Shown piece by piece: positions 18,450-28,266 of a stretch of DNA of 64,000 nucleotides (position 1 is the first letter of the stretch; each line of letters begins with the position of its first letter). The stretch covers positions 1 through 64,000 of the forward strand of contig CAWEOT010000006.1 of the NCBI GenBank assembly GCA_963810775.1, written 5' to 3'. This DNA is from DATBVX01 sp963810775 (GTDB lineage Bacteria > Pseudomonadota > Gammaproteobacteria > Steroidobacterales > Steroidobacteraceae). A program made the position numbers and the translations under genes. Below the pieces are notes generated by a model. That model was not told where the DNA came from, made no database searches, and saw only the letters and a program-made list of their open reading frames with translations.

Positions 18450-19042
18450 CGTTGCCTTCCTGTAAAGCGCTCGACCGTCGCATCCCCCGCTTGATTGACG
18501 CCGCGGGCCGTCAGCACACTGAGCACCGTCAGGCAGAGGATCTTCAGATCGAGCATCAGGGATCTATTGTCCACGTACCACACGTCGAGTCGAAATCTGT
18601 CCTCCCAGGTCAGCGCATTCCGGCCGTTCACCTGCGCCCAGCCCGTGATGCCCGGCCTGACCTCGTGACGACGGGCCTGCTCCGGCGAATACACGGCCAG
18701 GTACTCCATCAGCAGCGGCCGGGGCCCCACCAGGCTCATCTCGCCGGTCAGCACGTTCCACAGCTGCGGCAGCTCATCGAGGCTCGTCCTGCGCATGAAG
18801 CGTCCGAAGACGGTGAGCCGCTCGGCATCCGGCAGTGCGTTGCCGCTCGCGTCGCAGGCGGCGCGCATTGTGCGGAACTTGCGCAATATGAACGGCCGCG
18901 CCGCCCGGCCGGGTCTAACCTGACGAAACAACACCGGCGCGCCCAACTGCAGCCGCACGAGCGCAGCCAGAGCGAGCATCACGGGCGAGAGCGCGATCAG
19001 TGCGAGCGACGCCAGCAGAATGTCCATGCCCCTCTTCAGCAT
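18446..19042 (-). CDS. pglC: Initiating phosphoglycosyltransferase, PglC-like
   Basis: A 198-residue monotopic membrane enzyme of the small bacterial sugar transferase family. The N-terminal re-entrant hydrophobic helix is at residues 8-32. The catalytic motifs follow: PVLFRQVRPGR, ILRKFRTM, TSLDELPQLWNVLTGEMSLV, GPRPLL and RPGITGWAQVNGRN. It lacks the long multispanning N-terminus of WbaP or WcaJ, so it is the minimal PglC-sized form. It would move a sugar phosphate (here probably diNAcBac-1-P) from UDP to undecaprenyl phosphate and start repeat-unit assembly. It lies between a GT4 gene and PglD. Confidence 0.88.
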   Translation of the reverse strand: MLKRGMDILLASLALIALSPVMLALAALVRLQLGAPVLFRQVRPGRAARPFILRKFRTMRAACDASGNALPDAERLTVFGRFMRRTSLDELPQLWNVLTGEMSLVGPRPLLMEYLAVYSPEQARRHEVRPGITGWAQVNGRNALTWEDRFRLDVWYVDNRSLMLDLKILCLTVLSVLTARGVNQAGDATVERFTGRQR

Positions 19043-19048
19043 CGCTGC

Positions 19049-20302
19049 TCAGCGCGCGGCCTGGCCGGGCCTTTCGGCCACGGCTTCGGCAACAACTGCT
19101 TCGACGCGCGCCGCGAGCTCGTCTCGGGAGAAGCGCTGCTCGGCCAATCGTCGTGCATTTTCGCCGCAGCTCCTCACCCGCCCCGGCTCGCTTGCCAGCG
19201 CCTGCAACTCGAGCGCTGCCTGCTGAAGATCGCCCGCGAGCCGGATTCCCGCGCCGGCTTCGTGCAGCAGGTCCGCTTGCCAACCGCCGTAGTTGATAGC
19301 TACGCAGCAGCCAGCGGCGAGCGCATCGAAGAACTTGTTGGCCGAATTGCTTTCGAGCTCGCGCACGGGCACGAACAGCGACGTGGCGACGTCGAGAGCG
19401 GAGAGCACCGCGGGGATCGCGGTCTTCGGCATCTGCGCGATCATGAAGAAGTTGCGATTGAGCACGCCGAGCTCGCGCGCCAGCGCCGCGACCTGCTCGC
19501 GCTCGTGGCCGTCCCCGACGCACAGAAACACGAACCGGGAGTCCCCGCGCAACGCCGCCGCGAGCCGCGCCAGATACCCGACGCCGTTTGCCCGACCGAG
19601 CGTACCGGTGTACCCCACCAGGATCCGCTCGTCGGCGATGCCCAACTTCTGCCGCAGCGCCCGACCGCGCGCGGCATCGCGCCGAAACAGGTCGAGGTCC
19701 GAGCCGTTCGGGATCACGCTCGTGCGAGCGGGCGGATAACCTGTGCGCACGACGCCCTCCGCCATCCCGGGCGACAGCGCTACGACGCGCGCGGCGTTGG
19801 CGTAGGCAAACCGTTCGAGCCGGCGCGCAGCCCACAGCGAGAGCGGATGGCGCAGCGCTCCCATCGCTGCCGGCACCTCGGGCCACAGATCGCGCACTTC
19901 GAAAACCATTGGGATTCGTTGACGTCGAGCCGCGTAGACGGCGGGCAGTGCGATCGTCAACGGCGTGCTGGTTGCGAAGACCACGTCACCCTTCAGGTGC
20001 GCAGCGCGGCGCGCGGCCGCGAACGCGAACCGGCAGAACGCGCGGATGCGCGCGCCGTAGCCCATGTCGTTCGAATAAGCAACCGGCAGCCAATGCACGC
20101 GCATACCCGCCACGTCGCTGGTGAACCACTCCCGCGTCGCGGATTCGTCGCGCCACGACGTGACCATTTCGACAGTGTGACCGGCCGCGACCAGCCGGCG
20201 ACCGATTTCGAAAGACCGGGTGCCGCCGGCCATCTCGAGCGTAGTGAAGTACTGATGCAGGTAGATGATGCGCATTGGCGAATTGCGGCCGCCGAAACTC
20301 AT
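19049..20302 (-). CDS. GT4 glycosyltransferase (WbuB-like)
   Basis: A glycosyltransferase of about 417 residues in the GT-B fold. The start IIYLHQYF with the glycine-rich segment GGTRSFEIGRRL is typical of WbuB-like enzymes acting early in O-antigen or capsule repeats. The C-terminal domain has VIPNGSDLDLF and the nucleotide-binding ELESNSANKFFDALAAG, where the E-x7-E pattern appears as E-S-N-S-A-N-K. The start at 20302 overlaps the upstream asparagine synthetase stop by four bases (ATGA); the ATG at 20275 is an alternative. As the gene next to pglC it is a good candidate for adding the second sugar. Confidence 0.82.
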   Translation of the reverse strand: MSFGGRNSPMRIIYLHQYFTTLEMAGGTRSFEIGRRLVAAGHTVEMVTSWRDESATREWFTSDVAGMRVHWLPVAYSNDMGYGARIRAFCRFAFAAARRAAHLKGDVVFATSTPLTIALPAVYAARRQRIPMVFEVRDLWPEVPAAMGALRHPLSLWAARRLERFAYANAARVVALSPGMAEGVVRTGYPPARTSVIPNGSDLDLFRRDAARGRALRQKLGIADERILVGYTGTLGRANGVGYLARLAAALRGDSRFVFLCVGDGHEREQVAALARELGVLNRNFFMIAQMPKTAIPAVLSALDVATSLFVPVRELESNSANKFFDALAAGCCVAINYGGWQADLLHEAGAGIRLAGDLQQAALELQALASEPGRVRSCGENARRLAEQRFSRDELAARVEAVVAEAVAERPGQAAR

Positions 20303-22197
20303 TGTATCCATCCCTCGTAGCGGCGCATCCACAGCTCCAGCGAGAACGGCGCGAAGATCTCGCGATACCAGATCGAGCCACCGCCCACCGGCTGCTGCCG
20401 ATAGCGCTCGTACTTCAGGCGCAGAGCAGCGCCGTCCACGATCCCTTTCCGGCATAGCAGACTCTCGGAAGAAAAGGCATCCTCGACCGGCTGCCGCAAC
20501 TCGTGCTTGAGCCACTCACCATGCGGATTGGAGAAGCCTTGCTTGTCCTTGCGCCACGCCACCTGCGGCGGCAGGAAGCGCTGCATCGCCATGCGGAACG
20601 CGTACTTGGTCCAGCCTCGGCGCAGCTTGTACGAGTCGGGCGCGCGCAGCGCCAGGTCGATCAGCCGGGAATCCAGGAACGGCAGACGTATTTCACGGCT
20701 CATCGCCATCGACATGCGATCCTCGTAGTGGCAGAGCGACGGCACCGAGTAGCGCTTGATGTCCTGCACCTGACGATCGGCGAGCGAGCCGGGCCCCAGG
20801 CCGAGCGGCAGCGCCTGCCATCCCTGCAGCGACGGTCCTTCGATCGAAGATTCCGCCGCTGCGCCGGCCGTCAGCTTGCGCAGCAATGGCACGTAGCGTT
20901 TCGCGTCGGCGAGATCGAACTGGCTGACGATCGTCCGGTTCGCCACGAATCCGAGCAGCACCGCCGCAGCACGCAGGACAGCGCCGCGCCGGACCAGGGA
21001 CTGCAGATAGAACCCGAGGAACTTCCGATAGCCCAGCAGAATCTCGTCTGCGCCCTGGCCGCTCAGTATCACGGTCAGTCCCAGTTCCTTGGCGCGCTCC
21101 ATGAGACGGTAGTGCGCGAGCGCAGAAAGCCCGGCCACCGGCGCATCGTTGTACCAATTCACCGTCGACAGGTCTGCGACCAACGACTGCGGCGCATTGC
21201 GCAGCACGATCCGGTGCGACTCCCTACCCAGGTGACGCTCCATTGCGCCGATGTGGACCGACTCGTCGAAGCGCGGATCGTTGCTGACGGCGGACAGCAG
21301 CCGCGGCGCTGCGGCGCTGCCGACCAGTTGCTGCGCGACCGCTGCGATCGATGACGAATCGATTCCGCCGGAGAGCAGGACGCCAACCGGCACATCGCTG
21401 CGCAACCGCAGGCGCACGGAGTCAACGAAGGTGCTGCGCAGCTCTTCCGCAAACTGAGCAGCGGTCATGCGTGCGGGATCGCCTGCGTAGGCCGGCGCCC
21501 GATAAGCAGTCGGAACGAGCACCCGCGGATTGCGATCGAGCCGCAATTCGAGCACGAGGCAGGTGCCCGCCGGGAGCCGTTGAATGCCGCGGAAGAACGT
21601 CTGAGCGGAAGCATCGCTCAGTCCCTGAAACAAGAACTGCCCGACACTGTCCCGATCGAGCGCAAACCTGCGCCCCAGCAGCGTGAGCAGCGTCTTGATT
21701 TCCGACGCGAACGCGAACATGCGCCCATCGCGATAGTAATAGAGCGGTTTCTCCGAGCCGGCGTCGCACGCCAGCACGAGTCGCTGCTGGTTTCGGTCGA
21801 GCCACGCGAACGCTCCCATCCAGTTGAATTTTGCCAGCGCCTGTTGCGGGCCCCAGCGATGCAATGCCGTCAGCAGCACCTCGCTGTCGGACCGGGTGCG
21901 AAACTCCTCGCCGGCGCGCGCGAGCTCGTCGCGCAGCTCCAGGTAGTTATAGAGCTCGCCGTTGTAGATCAGGCTGCCCTGCCCGTCGCGGTAGCTCATC
22001 GGCTGAGCGCCCGCTGCCGTGAGATCGATGATCGCGAGGCGCTGGTGCGCGAAAACCAGCGAGCTGTGTGCGAAGGCAAAGCGCTGGCTACCGCTGCCGT
22101 CCGGGCCGCGATGACTCTGCACGCGGGCGGCGGACTCGATCAGCGCATCGTCCAAATGCACCGACGGGTCAGACAGAATGCCGAAAATCCCGCACAT
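20299..22197 (-). CDS. Asparagine-synthetase-type amidotransferase, copy 1
   Basis: A 632-residue protein with both domains intact. The N-terminal glutaminase has Cys2 (MCGIFGIL) and HRGPDG, and the C-terminal synthetase has the pyrophosphate loop LLSGGIDSSS near residue 268 and SGQGADEILLGY near 385. Related proteins in surface-polysaccharide loci (for example WbpS) are linked to amidation of uronic-acid sugars; real asparagine synthesis is the other option. Because three copies lie among glycosyltransferases and the window has UDP-uronic-acid genes, sugar amidation is the more likely role. It abuts the GT4 gene upstream and overlaps the one downstream. Confidence 0.85.
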   Translation of the reverse strand: MCGIFGILSDPSVHLDDALIESAARVQSHRGPDGSGSQRFAFAHSSLVFAHQRLAIIDLTAAGAQPMSYRDGQGSLIYNGELYNYLELRDELARAGEEFRTRSDSEVLLTALHRWGPQQALAKFNWMGAFAWLDRNQQRLVLACDAGSEKPLYYYRDGRMFAFASEIKTLLTLLGRRFALDRDSVGQFLFQGLSDASAQTFFRGIQRLPAGTCLVLELRLDRNPRVLVPTAYRAPAYAGDPARMTAAQFAEELRSTFVDSVRLRLRSDVPVGVLLSGGIDSSSIAAVAQQLVGSAAAPRLLSAVSNDPRFDESVHIGAMERHLGRESHRIVLRNAPQSLVADLSTVNWYNDAPVAGLSALAHYRLMERAKELGLTVILSGQGADEILLGYRKFLGFYLQSLVRRGAVLRAAAVLLGFVANRTIVSQFDLADAKRYVPLLRKLTAGAAAESSIEGPSLQGWQALPLGLGPGSLADRQVQDIKRYSVPSLCHYEDRMSMAMSREIRLPFLDSRLIDLALRAPDSYKLRRGWTKYAFRMAMQRFLPPQVAWRKDKQGFSNPHGEWLKHELRQPVEDAFSSESLLCRKGIVDGAALRLKYERYRQQPVGGGSIWYREIFAPFSLELWMRRYEGWIQ

Positions 22198-23268
22198 CTA
22201 CGCTTGCGTCAGCTGTTGGCAGATCTCTTCGAACTTCGTCGACCACACGCGGTGATCGAAGCGCGCGGCCCGCTGCCGCGCTCCCTCGCACAGCTTGCGC
22301 CAATAGCCGCTGTCCGCGTTGAGCGCATTCATGGCAGCGACGAAGGCGCGCGTGTCCCCCGGCTCTATCAGGATGCCGCACTGCTCGTCGACGATCTCCG
22401 GTATCGCCAGCCACCTCGTGGTGATCAAGGGCAAGCCGTGCGCGAACGCCTCGGCGATCACGCCGGGATAGCCTTCGCCGGGATGAAACGTGGGCAGCAC
22501 GAGGCAGTCGTAGTCCCACAGCGTCGACTCGACCTGCGCATGCGTCAGGAACCCGCGATAGTGGACGCGTCCCATGCCGCGTTCCTGGACCGCTTCGGGC
22601 GTGTACTCGTCGAGCGGACCGTAGATGTCGATGGTGCAGCCGTCGGGAAGGTGCGGCGCCGACTCGAGGATCGTTTCCAGACCTTTGGTCCGCCACAGAT
22701 GGCCGAGGAACACGAATCTGCTGCAAGCGGTGCGAGCGTCCTGGGCGATGCGCCGTTGCCCGGCAGCGTCGCGGGCGGGCAGCTTCACGTACGTCGAAAA
22801 CCATTCGAGCTTGCCGCGTGCATGCGGGCGCAGCTGCTCGATCGCACGCAGCGTCTGCAGCAGCACGACGTCGGCCGAGAGGATGGAAGCGCGTATCAGT
22901 GCCCGGCCCAGCACGCCGCGCTTGCGATAGAAGTCGCCGAACGATCCGCCGAATACGCGCAGCACGGTCGGGGTCCGGGCGAGCTTGCTCAGCACAACGA
23001 TCGCCGGTCCCAGCAGGAACATGCCGCGATCGCTGGCATGGAATGAAACGACGTCGACCTTGCGCAGATTGCCGATGAGCGTCAGCAACGTTCGCGCCGC
23101 CGCCGCCATGTTCGGCAACAGACGCGAATGCTCGACCCCACGCGACGTGTTGAGCAGCTTTACGCTGAACCGGCGATGCGCGCCGAGATCCTCGACCAGT
23201 GTGGCGAAATGCCGCGTGTCGCCTCCCATCGGCGGCGGCAGCGGGCCGATCAGCAGCAGCCTGATCAT
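22198..23268 (-). CDS. GT4 glycosyltransferase
   Basis: A 356-residue GT-B glycosyltransferase. The N-terminus IGPLPPPMGG with a flexible nucleotide-free domain and the C-terminal FLGHLWRTKGLE plus the donor motif PTFHPGEGYPGVIAEAFAHG (E-x7-E) are classic family-4 features. It overlaps the methyltransferase upstream by four bases and is directly followed by the first amidotransferase. Donor and acceptor are unknown. Confidence 0.83.
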   Translation of the reverse strand: MIRLLLIGPLPPPMGGDTRHFATLVEDLGAHRRFSVKLLNTSRGVEHSRLLPNMAAAARTLLTLIGNLRKVDVVSFHASDRGMFLLGPAIVVLSKLARTPTVLRVFGGSFGDFYRKRGVLGRALIRASILSADVVLLQTLRAIEQLRPHARGKLEWFSTYVKLPARDAAGQRRIAQDARTACSRFVFLGHLWRTKGLETILESAPHLPDGCTIDIYGPLDEYTPEAVQERGMGRVHYRGFLTHAQVESTLWDYDCLVLPTFHPGEGYPGVIAEAFAHGLPLITTRWLAIPEIVDEQCGILIEPGDTRAFVAAMNALNADSGYWRKLCEGARQRAARFDHRVWSTKFEEICQQLTQA

Positions 23269-24222
23269 TCGGCCAACGTCGCGACCAGGAAAGCTCCGCT
23301 CGTCGTCAGATCGTCCTCGGAGAGCCCGCGAAACCCGGCAGCCAGGTCCCGGGCGCGCAGCGTCGACGCCGACCGGACGCGGGTTTCACTGACGATCCTG
23401 AAACCCGCCTCGCGCAGGAGCTTCACGTGCTCCGAGTGAGGCTCCCGATTCAGCAGGTACGGCCGCCGTCCGACGATCAACTTCCAGAGGAGGTCCGAGT
23501 ACGTCCAGTGTCCGTTCCACACGTTCGCCTTGCCGTGACACTGATAGTCGATCTGGTGCGACATCACGCCGTCGCGCTTGAGCCAGCGCGACATTGCTTC
23601 GTACACGCTCCGCAGCTCCTGCACGTGCTCCAGAACGGCTTGCGAATAGATCATGTCGACGCAGTCGTTCTCGATCACCGTCTGCTCTGCCCAGGGCGCC
23701 TTGTAGAGGATCCGCGAGTCCGCCGCGTCGGCGCGCTCCACGGAGCTTCTGATCTCTGCGACGCGCTGCGACCGCAATGCCTCGCGCAGATGTCGCTCGT
23801 CGAGCAAGTGAGCCGGAAACTCATAGCTGCGCAGCTTGGGGTACAGGAGCGGGAATTCGCTCTCGCCCGGCACGGGCGTCGCGCTGCTCGAACAACCGCA
23901 CCAGCTCGTCGAATATCCGCAGATTGCTCCGCAGATCCGAGTACGGAACGACGTCGAGGGCATAGTATTTTTCGGCCCCGCACAGCAGTGCTGCGAGACC
24001 GATACCGATGGAATCGCCGGGACCGAGCTCCGCGACGACGGTCGGCAGACCTGCCCCGAAGGATTCGTTCGCCAGGATCAGGTGGCGGAGCCAGACCGCG
24101 TAACAGTAGCGCGCGGAATCCGTGCCTCCCGTCCTGCGCATATAGTCGTAGCCCGGTATGTAGGTCGCCAGACCCGACAGCACGGCCTTGGCGCCCAGTG
24201 CGTTCGCAGGCAAACGCAGCAT
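23265..24222 (-). CDS. SAM-dependent methyltransferase, one apparent frameshift
   Basis: The N-terminal part has the motif I-like AELGPGDSIGIGLAALL near residue 65 and the acidic YALDV after it. The frame changes near 23875, after LVRLFEQRD. The rest has SQAVLEHV, the HQIDYQCHG segment and a conserved tail. Both parts fit one protein of about 318 residues. It resembles the plus-strand methyltransferase at 16951. It shares one base with the methyltransferase upstream (TGATG) and four with the GT4 downstream, so it is part of a tightly coupled operon. It probably modifies a sugar of the repeat. Confidence 0.7.
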
Positions 24223-25229
24223 CAGGCACCTTGCCCTGGGCTCGGCTTTTGACAGCGGGCTTCCACGCCGTTACCGCCCTTGGCGACCCAAACGCTGCCG
24301 GCGTGGAGCTCTGCAAGCGTGGCTGCGATCGCGCGCGGCGAGCGCAGATGCTTGTAGTAATCCGTCAATGAGTCGTGCGTGTCGAGCTCGGCCCACTCGT
24401 ACTGCAATTGGTCGCTGAGTTGCGGCAGGGCATGGTAGTACGTCAGCAGCGGCGAGAACCTCGACAGCACTATCTGCAACGGCTTGACGTTCCGGACTGC
24501 GCGATGCAACGGAAAGAACATGCGCGTGATCGCGCGGGTCGCCTTGACGCCGAACTGCGGCGGCGTGCGCTTGAGAATCGGCCGCAGCAGCAGTGCCGTG
24601 AACTTCGTGTAGGCGGCAAGCGATGGGGCGTAATGGTCGATGACCAGCCAGCCGTCGGGCTTCACCTGCCGGTACAGGTCGGCGATCGTTCGCTCCGGAT
24701 TCTTCGTGTGCTGAACCACGCCGAGGCAGATGACGACGTCGTATTGTCCAGGCTGGAACGGCAGCTGGTTGATGTCGCACTGAATGATCCGGTGCTGCTC
24801 GGACTGCGGACAATTGACCTGGTTCGACTCGACCGCCGCGCTCAGATCCGTGGACGTCACGAACGCCGCCGGCAGCTTCGACAGGATTTCCGTGAAACGC
24901 CCTGCTCCGCAGCCCGTCTCGAGAACCTCCAGTCGTTGCGACGGCTGCTGCAGCTTCGCCCACAGCTCCTCGCCAAGGCAGCGTCGCAAGCGATCCGCGG
25001 AGATCGTGGTCCCGGTATACGAATCCAGCTGCGTGACGCGGTACTGTTGCCACTGCGCGCCGAATCCATCGGCGTAGTTGCTCGTCGAGCTCAGCAGCCG
25101 CGGGATCCCCTGCTGCACAGCATAGCCGTGACCGGCAGCAGCGCAGACCAGCCCGCTGTCGCCCGGCCGCAGCTCCGACAGGTCGACCGGGCAGACCGCG
25201 GCAGGAAACGAATCCGATTTCGCGAACAT
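24222..25229 (-). CDS. SAM-dependent methyltransferase with an N-terminal cysteine-containing segment
   Basis: About 335 residues. The N-terminus (CPVDLSELRPGDSGLVC...GIPRLL) resembles the Trm112-like segment found before some methyltransferases. Then come VLETGCGAGRFTEIL (motif I, near residue 98), STDLSAAV, DVVICLGVVQHTKNPE and LVIDHYAP. The C-terminal hydrophobic stretch (residues 205-260) is common in the family members of polysaccharide clusters. The start at 25229 shares one base with the stop of the second amidotransferase. Confidence 0.78.
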   Translation of the reverse strand: MFAKSDSFPAAVCPVDLSELRPGDSGLVCAAAGHGYAVQQGIPRLLSSTSNYADGFGAQWQQYRVTQLDSYTGTTISADRLRRCLGEELWAKLQQPSQRLEVLETGCGAGRFTEILSKLPAAFVTSTDLSAAVESNQVNCPQSEQHRIIQCDINQLPFQPGQYDVVICLGVVQHTKNPERTIADLYRQVKPDGWLVIDHYAPSLAAYTKFTALLLRPILKRTPPQFGVKATRAITRMFFPLHRAVRNVKPLQIVLSRFSPLLTYYHALPQLSDQLQYEWAELDTHDSLTDYYKHLRSPRAIAATLAELHAGSVWVAKGGNGVEARCQKPSPGQGA

Positions 25230-27130
25230 CACTGCGCCGCCGCTGCGTTGTGAAAATCGACGTTCGACGTGTTCGCCCAGATCATGAAGTTCAGCACCTT
25301 CCACAGCATGTGTGAGCCGTTGCGCTCTCCCGCGCCGGTTTGCGCGAACAAGCCACGGATGTAGTCGATGTCGAGAACCGCCGGATGGCGGCGCGCGAAG
25401 CTCGACAGATGGTCGAAGAACAGCGGCTGTAGCGCGCCCTGCAGCCACGCGCCGAAAGGCACTTCCAGACCGGTCTTCGGGCCATCGAGAACCTCGTCCG
25501 GCACGACGTTGCGTAGCGCCGCCTTCAGCAGCCACTTCTTCCTGCCCCACGGTATCTTGTCGCGGACCGGCAGCCGGACGACGAAGTCGAGCAGGTCGTG
25601 ATCCAGAAACGGGACGCGCACTTCGACGCTCGCAGCCATCGTCGAGCGGTCCACCTTCTCCAGGTACGTGTCCGGCAGCGTGATCAACAGATCGAGCATC
25701 GACATCTGGTTGCCCAGGTCGCGTTCGCGAAACAGCCGCTGACACTCGCGGTGCCGTGCGAACGGGTCCGATTGCTCGACGCGCGCTCTCACTGCAGGCG
25801 CGAAGATCGCGCCCGGTGTCGAGGATCGATCCTCCGTCGTCAGCAACAGCGCCATCACCGTGGCAGGGTCTTCGGCAGCGAGCGCCCGCAGGTAGCGGCG
25901 CACCCGGTGCTGCAAAGCCGACTTCGCGCCCGCGCTCTGCAAGCGTTCGAGCAGACGCGCTACACGGCTGAAGACGGCATAGTATGTCAACGTCGAATAG
26001 CGCCGGTACCCGCCGAACAGCTCGTCGCCCCCGTCACCCTGCAGCACGACCTTAGTATGAGCGCCGATCTGCGCTGCCATGAGGTAGAGCGGAATGTTGG
26101 CCGCGTCGGAAAACGGCATGTCGTGATGCTGAACGAGTCTTTCGACCAGCTCACCGATCGTTGCACCGCGAATATGGAGCTCATGGTGGTCGGTGCCGTA
26201 ACGAGCTGCGACGCGCGCCGCCTTCGGCAACTCGCCGCCGTTGCCCGCGAAATCGAAATCCACGGAGTACGTCGCGAGACGGCCCTGATAGTGGCGCGAC
26301 GCGAAGGCGACGATCGCGCTCGAGTCCACTCCGCCCGAAAGGAACACTCCGACCGGCACGTCGCTCACCAGTTGCCGCCGAACGGCTTGTTCGAGCAGGC
26401 GCCGCGTTTCCGCGATCGCCTCCCGGGCGTCGCATCGCACGTCGCGTTGCGCGGACTCGGCCAAGGTCCAGTACGGCTTGATGACGTGAGCGAACGTGTC
26501 CAGGTCCAGTTCCAGGTAGTGTCCGGGCGGCAGCTGCCGGATACCCGCGAACAGAGTGCGCCCGCCCAGAGGGTTGCCGTAGTACAGCCATTCGTGCAGC
26601 GCAGGCATGTCGCAGGCGCGCGGACCGGGATCCAGCGCGAGGATCCCCTTGAGCTCGGACGCGAAGACCAACGTGTCGGCGCGCAGCTGCAGGAACAGCG
26701 GCTTGATGCCGATCCGGTCGCGCACCAGCCAGACCTTTCGCGCGTGCGTGTCGTAGATCGCGAGCGCAAACATGCCGTTGAGCTTGCGCAGCGCGCCGAC
26801 CCCGTGCTCGGCGAACGCTCGCAACACGACCTCGGTATCCGACGCGGAGCGCAGGCCGTCGAGCCGGTACTCGCTCGCCAGCTCGCGGAAGTTGTACATC
26901 TCGCCGTTGTAGGTGATCACGAAGCGGCCATCCGCCGAACGCATCGGCTGATGACCGGCGGCGGAGAGGTCGATGATGCTGAGGCGTGTGTGCCCGAAGA
27001 AAACGCTGTCGTCGCGGTAGTGACCCTGTCCGTCGGGCCCGCGGTGACGGAGCGTGCTCAGCGCGCGCACGCAGTGCTCGATCGGCGGCGCCGGCTGCGC
27101 ACGCGTGACGATACCGAGTACTCCGCACAC
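25229..27130 (-). CDS. Asparagine-synthetase-type amidotransferase, copy 2
   Basis: A 633-residue protein. The start is GTG at 27130, fixed by the need for cysteine as residue 2 (CGVLGIVT), the glutaminase nucleophile. HRGPDGQGHY follows; the synthetase domain has FLSGGVDSSAIVAF near residue 265 and QGDGGDELFGGYRRY near 372. Later segments (EVRVPFLDHDLLDFV, RKKWLLKAAL) match true AsnB-like enzymes. It is separated by five bases from the GT4 gene upstream in transcription. Likely sugar amidation in this context; not proven. Confidence 0.85.
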   Translation of the reverse strand: MCGVLGIVTRAQPAPPIEHCVRALSTLRHRGPDGQGHYRDDSVFFGHTRLSIIDLSAAGHQPMRSADGRFVITYNGEMYNFRELASEYRLDGLRSASDTEVVLRAFAEHGVGALRKLNGMFALAIYDTHARKVWLVRDRIGIKPLFLQLRADTLVFASELKGILALDPGPRACDMPALHEWLYYGNPLGGRTLFAGIRQLPPGHYLELDLDTFAHVIKPYWTLAESAQRDVRCDAREAIAETRRLLEQAVRRQLVSDVPVGVFLSGGVDSSAIVAFASRHYQGRLATYSVDFDFAGNGGELPKAARVAARYGTDHHELHIRGATIGELVERLVQHHDMPFSDAANIPLYLMAAQIGAHTKVVLQGDGGDELFGGYRRYSTLTYYAVFSRVARLLERLQSAGAKSALQHRVRRYLRALAAEDPATVMALLLTTEDRSSTPGAIFAPAVRARVEQSDPFARHRECQRLFRERDLGNQMSMLDLLITLPDTYLEKVDRSTMAASVEVRVPFLDHDLLDFVVRLPVRDKIPWGRKKWLLKAALRNVVPDEVLDGPKTGLEVPFGAWLQGALQPLFFDHLSSFARRHPAVLDIDYIRGLFAQTGAGERNGSHMLWKVLNFMIWANTSNVDFHNAAAAQ

Positions 27131-27135
27131 GTCCG

Positions 27136-28266
27136 TCAGTGCCCCGACGAAGAAGCGGCATGCGCGGGCAACAGGATCCGCAGATACTCGCGAGCAATGC
27201 GATCGTGAGCAAAGTCCTGCGCTCTGTGTCGCACGTCCGGCTCGCCGTCGGCATCCAGCGCTGCGTCGATCGCTGCGGCCATGGCCGCATGATCTCCGGT
27301 CGGCACGAGACGTCCCCACTTACCCTGCTGCAGGATCTCCGCCGATCCGCCGACGCAATCGGTGCTGACGACGCGTGTCCCGCACGCCAGCGCCTGCATG
27401 AGCGCGTTGGGACAGCCCTCGGTCAGCGACGAGCTGACGAAAACGCGCGCACGGCGCATCCACGCGAAAGGATTGGCCAGGAATCCCGGCAGTGCCACGT
27501 CCTCGGTCACGCCCGACGCTCGGACGACAGCTTCGATCTTGGCGCGCTCGGGACCTTCACCGAGGATGACCAGACGGCAGTCGCGCCGACGCCGGACGAG
27601 CGCGAAGGCCCGCACCAACGTCGGATAGTCCTTGAGCACGGTGAGGCTGCCGACGCTGACCACCAACGGCATCCGCGGACTGCACCACGGATGGTCGACC
27701 GGCTCACGGCTCAGCGCTTCGATCCACTCGAGGTTGAGCGGGTTGTGGATCGTCGTCAGCTTGCCGTCGCCGCGCAACAGGCGCGCCACGTCTGCGGCCG
27801 CCACTTGCGAGTTCGCGATGATCGCGTCGGCCATCGGGTACGCGCGCTTCATGAGCTGCAGCACTATCCAGCTGCGAAACGAGCCCTCCCAGTCGAACAC
27901 TGCGCTGGCGACCGATCGCATCGAGACCACACAACGCGTGCGTCCGCCCGCGAGTCGGCTGGCTGCAACCGCGACGACATTCGCGTGATCGAGGGCGGAC
28001 AGCATGACCGCGGGTCGCTCCACGCGCAGGTAGCGGACCAGCCTCGGCAATGCCGCCATTACGCCGCCGGCGCGCAGGTCGATCAGTCGCACCGCGGGAG
28101 CGACCTCGCCGAGGTACGGGCCTCGTGCGCGGGCCAGGACCAGGTCGACGCGCAGGCCGAGCCGCGCGAATTCGTTCGCGAGCTGCACGAACACGCGCTC
28201 TGCGCCGCCGCCGGCCAGGGAAGGCAGAAACAAAGCGATGCTGTCGGCGGTCACCGACGCGCTCAT
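27136..28266 (-). CDS. GT4 glycosyltransferase
   Basis: A 376-residue GT-B enzyme. The N-terminal acceptor-domain loop is LPSLAGGGAERVFVQLANEF. The C-terminal donor domain has VGSLTVLKDYPTLVRAF, ILGEGPER and the SSLTEGCPNALMQALACG motif (E-x7-E type). The start at 28266 overlaps the amidotransferase stop by four bases (ATGA). The pattern amidotransferase then GT4 recurs three times in the block. Confidence 0.84.
   Translation of the reverse strand: MSASVTADSIALFLPSLAGGGAERVFVQLANEFARLGLRVDLVLARARGPYLGEVAPAVRLIDLRAGGVMAALPRLVRYLRVERPAVMLSALDHANVVAVAASRLAGGRTRCVVSMRSVASAVFDWEGSFRSWIVLQLMKRAYPMADAIIANSQVAAADVARLLRGDGKLTTIHNPLNLEWIEALSREPVDHPWCSPRMPLVVSVGSLTVLKDYPTLVRAFALVRRRRDCRLVILGEGPERAKIEAVVRASGVTEDVALPGFLANPFAWMRRARVFVSSSLTEGCPNALMQALACGTRVVSTDCVGGSAEILQQGKWGRLVPTGDHAAMAAAIDAALDADGEPDVRHRAQDFAHDRIAREYLRILLPAHAASSSGH

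Noticed and set aside
18335..20320. Long plus-strand open frame opposite PglC and the GT4 gene
   Set aside because: Arginine and glutamine rich with no family motif. It is the GC-driven shadow of well-supported minus-strand genes.
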